DNA of 64,000 nucleotides from an uncultured bacterium (lineage in GTDB: Bacteria; Bacillota; Clostridia; Oscillospirales; Ruminococcaceae): contig CAJMSD010000002.1 of the NCBI GenBank assembly GCA_905215965.1, forward strand, positions 1-64,000, given 5' to 3'. Below are positions 61,615 through 64,000 of the stretch, one piece after another (the stretch's first letter is position 1; each line of letters starts with the position of its first letter). A model generated the notes under the pieces. The model was not told the origin of the DNA and ran no database searches. It was given only the letters and a program-made list of their open reading frames with translations. A program made the position numbers and the translations under genes.

Positions 61615-62716
61615 TATATCCTCGCTCGGAATATATATCCACGTTCCCTTTTGCGGAAAAAAATGCAGCTACTGCAATTTTTACTCGGTAAAATACAGCA
61701 AAGACCTGTCCTGCGGATTTGTTGACGCTGTTCTGAGAAATATCCGCTTTTACGCCGAGAAGAGCCATAATGTCGATACGATATATTTCGGCGGAGGAAC
61801 TCCCTCGCTGCTTGCGGCGGAGCATCTCGGAAAAATTATCGGCGAGCTTAAAAACAATTTTACCGTTGAAACCAATGCCGAAATTACCGTTGAAGCAAAT
61901 CCCAACACCGTGAATTTTGATAAGCTCTCGGGCTTTCGAAAGGCAGGGATAAACCGCATTTCTTTCGGAGTACAGTCTCTTTCGGACAGCGAGCTTAAAC
62001 TGCTCGGCAGAACTCATACCGCCGAACGCGCGAAAGCGGCTGTGAAGGACGCGCAAAACGCAGGCTTTGAAAATATTTCCTGCGACCTTATGATAGCTAT
62101 TCCCGATCAGACGGCAGAGACTATGTACCGTTCCATAGACGGACTGGCAAAGCTCGGTATACGTCATATTTCGTCGTATATCCTGAAAATAGAGGAGAAT
62201 ACTCCTTTCTGCCTCGATAACACTGCCGAACGTATGCCCGGCGATGACGAGATCGCGGAGCTTTACATTAAAATGGTCTCGCGCCTTGAACAGCACGGAT
62301 TTATGCAGTACGAGATATCAAACTTTGCCGCCGAAGGCTTTGAAAGCCGCCACAACACGCGCTATTGGAAATGCCTTGACTATATAGGTATAGGGCCGTC
62401 GGCTCATTCCTGCTGCGGAGGTACAAGATTTGCCGCCAAGAACGACCTTGAAGCTTTCATTAAAAGCGACGTTCAGCCTGTCATCACTACAGACGAATCT
62501 CCCTGCGGCTTGGACGAGCGCATTATGCTTTCGCTCAGGTTAAAAAGGGGTCTCGATCTTTCGGAAACAGGCAAAAGCCGCTGTAATATCGAAAAAAAAA
62601 TACCCGACCTTATCAAAGCCGGATATGCCGAATATGACGGAAATTTTCTGTCGCTTACTCCGAAAGGATTCCTTATGTCCAACTCCGTCATCGGATATAT
62701 CATCGATGCAATATAA
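61607..62716 (+). CDS. hemW: Radical SAM protein HemW
   Basis: 369 residues. N-terminal HVPFCGKKCSYCNF has the CxxxCxxC radical SAM motif. TIYFGGGTPSLL, VEANPNT, GINRISFGVQSLSD and the HemW C-terminal domain (IGIGPSAHSCCGGTRFA) follow. HemW is thought to be a heme chaperone rather than a coproporphyrinogen oxidase. lepA-hemW order is common in Firmicutes. Confidence 0.93.
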   Translation: MADISSLGIYIHVPFCGKKCSYCNFYSVKYSKDLSCGFVDAVLRNIRFYAEKSHNVDTIYFGGGTPSLLAAEHLGKIIGELKNNFTVETNAEITVEANPNTVNFDKLSGFRKAGINRISFGVQSLSDSELKLLGRTHTAERAKAAVKDAQNAGFENISCDLMIAIPDQTAETMYRSIDGLAKLGIRHISSYILKIEENTPFCLDNTAERMPGDDEIAELYIKMVSRLEQHGFMQYEISNFAAEGFESRHNTRYWKCLDYIGIGPSAHSCCGGTRFAAKNDLEAFIKSDVQPVITTDESPCGLDERIMLSLRLKRGLDLSETGKSRCNIEKKIPDLIKAGYAEYDGNFLSLTPKGFLMSNSVIGYIIDAI

Positions 62717-62747
62717 TACAAACTATACATTATATATAATAGTATAT

Positions 62748-63419
62748 TTATTCAAGAAGCTCCATGCGCATTTGCGTCAGGAGCTTTTTTTCTCGCCTCG
62801 AAACCTGAACCTGCGTCATTTCAAGCGCCTGAGCCGTTTTCGACTGTGTAAAGCCTTTGAAATAGCGAAGCTCAAGAAGCGCCCTGTCCCTCTTGTCGAG
62901 CCGAGCCATTATCTGGCGAAGCGCAAGTATATCAACTATCTCTCCGTCGGGAGCTTCCGAGGGAATATCTATCTGTCCCTCATCGTCGTCGCCTGCCGTC
63001 AGAGAAAGCAGCGGCTGACTGACGCAAAGCGCCTCGGACACGTTTTCCTCGCTTTCGCCCGAAAGCTCCGCAAGCTCGCTAATAGTCGGCTCACGGCACT
63101 GCTGCTGACGAAATTTTTCGCAGATACGCTGAATCTTAAGCGAAAGCTCCTTTAAGCTCCTGCTGACGCGGACAGCTCCGCCGTCACGGAAAAGTCTTTT
63201 TATCTCGCCGAGGATAACGGGAACGGCATAAGTCGAAAACTTCACTCCCCTGTCGGTATCAAAAGCCTTTACCGCCTTTAAAAGGCCGATACAGCCTGCC
63301 GAATAAAGGTCGTCGTATTCGATTCCTCTGCCCCTGAACTTATTGGCGCAAAGATGTACCAGACCAAGATTTTCCTCTGCAAGAGGCTGACGTTTAACAT
63401 CATTCATCATGCTTTTCAA
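62748..63419 (-). CDS. sigF: Sporulation sigma factor F
   Basis: 223 residues. Region 2 EYDDLYSAGCIGLLKAVKAFD followed by GVKFSTYAVPVILGEIKRLF, region 3 SRSLKELSLKIQRI, region 4 RALLELRYFKGFTQSKTAQA with the HTH EMTQVQVSRREKK. This is the forespore-specific SigF layout, and the neighbours confirm it. Anti-sigma factor SpoIIAB, whose gene overlaps the start of sigF by 20 bases, controls it. Confidence 0.95.
   Translation of the reverse strand: MKSMMNDVKRQPLAEENLGLVHLCANKFRGRGIEYDDLYSAGCIGLLKAVKAFDTDRGVKFSTYAVPVILGEIKRLFRDGGAVRVSRSLKELSLKIQRICEKFRQQQCREPTISELAELSGESEENVSEALCVSQPLLSLTAGDDDEGQIDIPSEAPDGEIVDILALRQIMARLDKRDRALLELRYFKGFTQSKTAQALEMTQVQVSRREKKLLTQMRMELLE
62757..62791 (+). terminator. 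Terminator of hemW, inside the 3' end of sigF
   Basis: AAGCTCC (62757-62763) and GGAGCTT (62780-62786), followed by five T. It lies 40 bases after hemW, within the last codons of the opposing sigF. Confidence 0.7.
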
Positions 63420-63837
63420 GCCTTTTCCTCATTGTGACTGTAGTTCCCCTGCCGACCTCGCTCTTCACGGTAAGCCTGTCCATAAAGGATTCCATAACGG
63501 AAAATCCCAAGCCGGAGCGTTCCTCCTCGGGCGCGGTTGTGAAAAGCGGCTCCATTGCCTGTTTAATATCGGCGATACCGCAGCCTTTGTCTTTTATTCT
63601 TATGTATATTTCACGGCCTGCAAGAAGCTTGACGGTAAGCTCGATCTTTCCTTTTGTGTGTCTGTAGCCGTGAACCACGGAATTTGTCACGGCTTCGGAA
63701 ACAGCCGTCCGTATATCCGAAAGCTCCTCAACGGTCGGATCTGCCTGAACCAGAAACGACGACACTACCGCTCTTGCCGCACTTTCGTTGACGGAAAGCG
63801 ACGGCATTGTAAATTTTATTTCATTTATAACGTCCAT
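63400..63837 (-). CDS. spoIIAB: Anti-sigma F factor SpoIIAB
   Basis: 145 residues. A GHKL-type kinase: EAVTNSVVHGYR (N-box), IRIKDKGCGIAD (G1), and GLGFSVMESFMDRL (G2). It holds SigF inactive and phosphorylates SpoIIAA. AGGAGGTAAAA precedes the ATG. Middle gene of spoIIAA-spoIIAB-sigF. Confidence 0.95.
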   Translation of the reverse strand: MDVINEIKFTMPSLSVNESAARAVVSSFLVQADPTVEELSDIRTAVSEAVTNSVVHGYRHTKGKIELTVKLLAGREIYIRIKDKGCGIADIKQAMEPLFTTAPEEERSGLGFSVMESFMDRLTVKSEVGRGTTVTMRKRLEKHDE

Positions 63838-63846
63838 TTTTACCTC

Positions 63847-64000
63847 CTAAAATTTATCACAGGTTATTTTTACAAGTCTTTCTATCCCCGAAAGCTTCAT
63901 TACGCGCTTTATGTATGACTGCGGATTCCGTACCACAAGATCTCCGCCGCACTCGCGCATAAGCTTGCTCCTGCCCATGATAAGCCCTATCCCCGAGCTG
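63847..64000 (-). CDS. spoIIAA: Anti-anti-sigma factor SpoIIAA (C-terminal part)
   Basis: About the last 50 residues are present: SSGIGLIMGRSKLMRECGGD, then RRNPQ-like VVRNPQSYIKRVMKLSGIER and the end VKITCDKF. The STAS-domain sequence and position before spoIIAB identify it. Its stop is nine bases before the spoIIAB start. Confidence 0.93.
   Translation of the reverse strand, partial: SSGIGLIMGRSKLMRECGGDLVVRNPQSYIKRVMKLSGIERLVKITCDKF

Overview
The window is low-GC Firmicute DNA, most likely from a cellulosome-producing, spore-forming Ruminococcus-type member of the Oscillospiraceae. The evidence is a secreted GH5 glycanase ending in a type I dockerin (56830-58212), a spoIIAA-spoIIAB-sigF sporulation operon at the right end, lepA and hemW, and Gram-positive signals throughout (AGGAGG ribosome sites, lipoboxes).

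About 48 kb (roughly 0.76-49.05 kb) is one integrated HK97-type siphophage. It runs left to right: LexA-type repressor with an SOS box and an ImmA/IrrE-like protease; a structured-RNA candidate and a small sigma-region-4-like regulator; a replication/recombination block (Gp157-like, Sak4-like ATPase, SF2 helicase, VRR-NUC nuclease, DUF669/SSB-like protein, HNH, primase-helicase); two ArpU/RinA-like late regulators with an iteron promoter and a leader terminator; HNH nuclease, probable cos region and small terminase. A 9-kb accessory island follows (two DNA methyltransferases, amidoligase, gamma-glutamylcyclotransferase and several small proteins), then large terminase, portal, ClpP-type protease, capsid, connectors, tail genes with a -1 frameshift, tape measure, Dit, Gp37-like protein, two fibre/baseplate proteins, holin and amidase. 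The phage ends with an HTH/zinc protein, a small helical protein and two large serine recombinases. Insertions within the late operon are a reverse-oriented group II intron with a small minus-strand gene, an AT-rich HEPN-type gene with its own promoter, and a minus-strand membrane-protein locus interrupted by a stop codon.

The most unusual region is the island between terS and terL. Seven promoters there share one architecture (TTGNNN, exactly 17 nt, YAATAT, mostly after GG), and several are followed by a small hairpin, often with a GNRA loop, at the likely mRNA 5' end. Most drive a single small gene, which looks like a modular array of independently expressed accessory and possibly anti-defence genes. 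It includes an amidoligase/GGCT pair and a strongly acidic, DNA-mimic-like protein.

To the right of an initiator tRNA gene, the host region holds a minus-strand operon: a small secreted Ser/Thr-rich protein, three related lipoproteins (the middle one broken by a stop) and an ABC transporter. Its promoter carries a tandem 15-bp direct repeat. After it come the GH5-dockerin gene, a membrane coiled-coil protein, lepA, a zinc-ribbon membrane protein, hemW, and sigF-spoIIAB-spoIIAA. The far left edge (1-653) carries two minus-strand genes that resemble LXG/type VII secretion accessory genes and are probably host DNA outside the phage.
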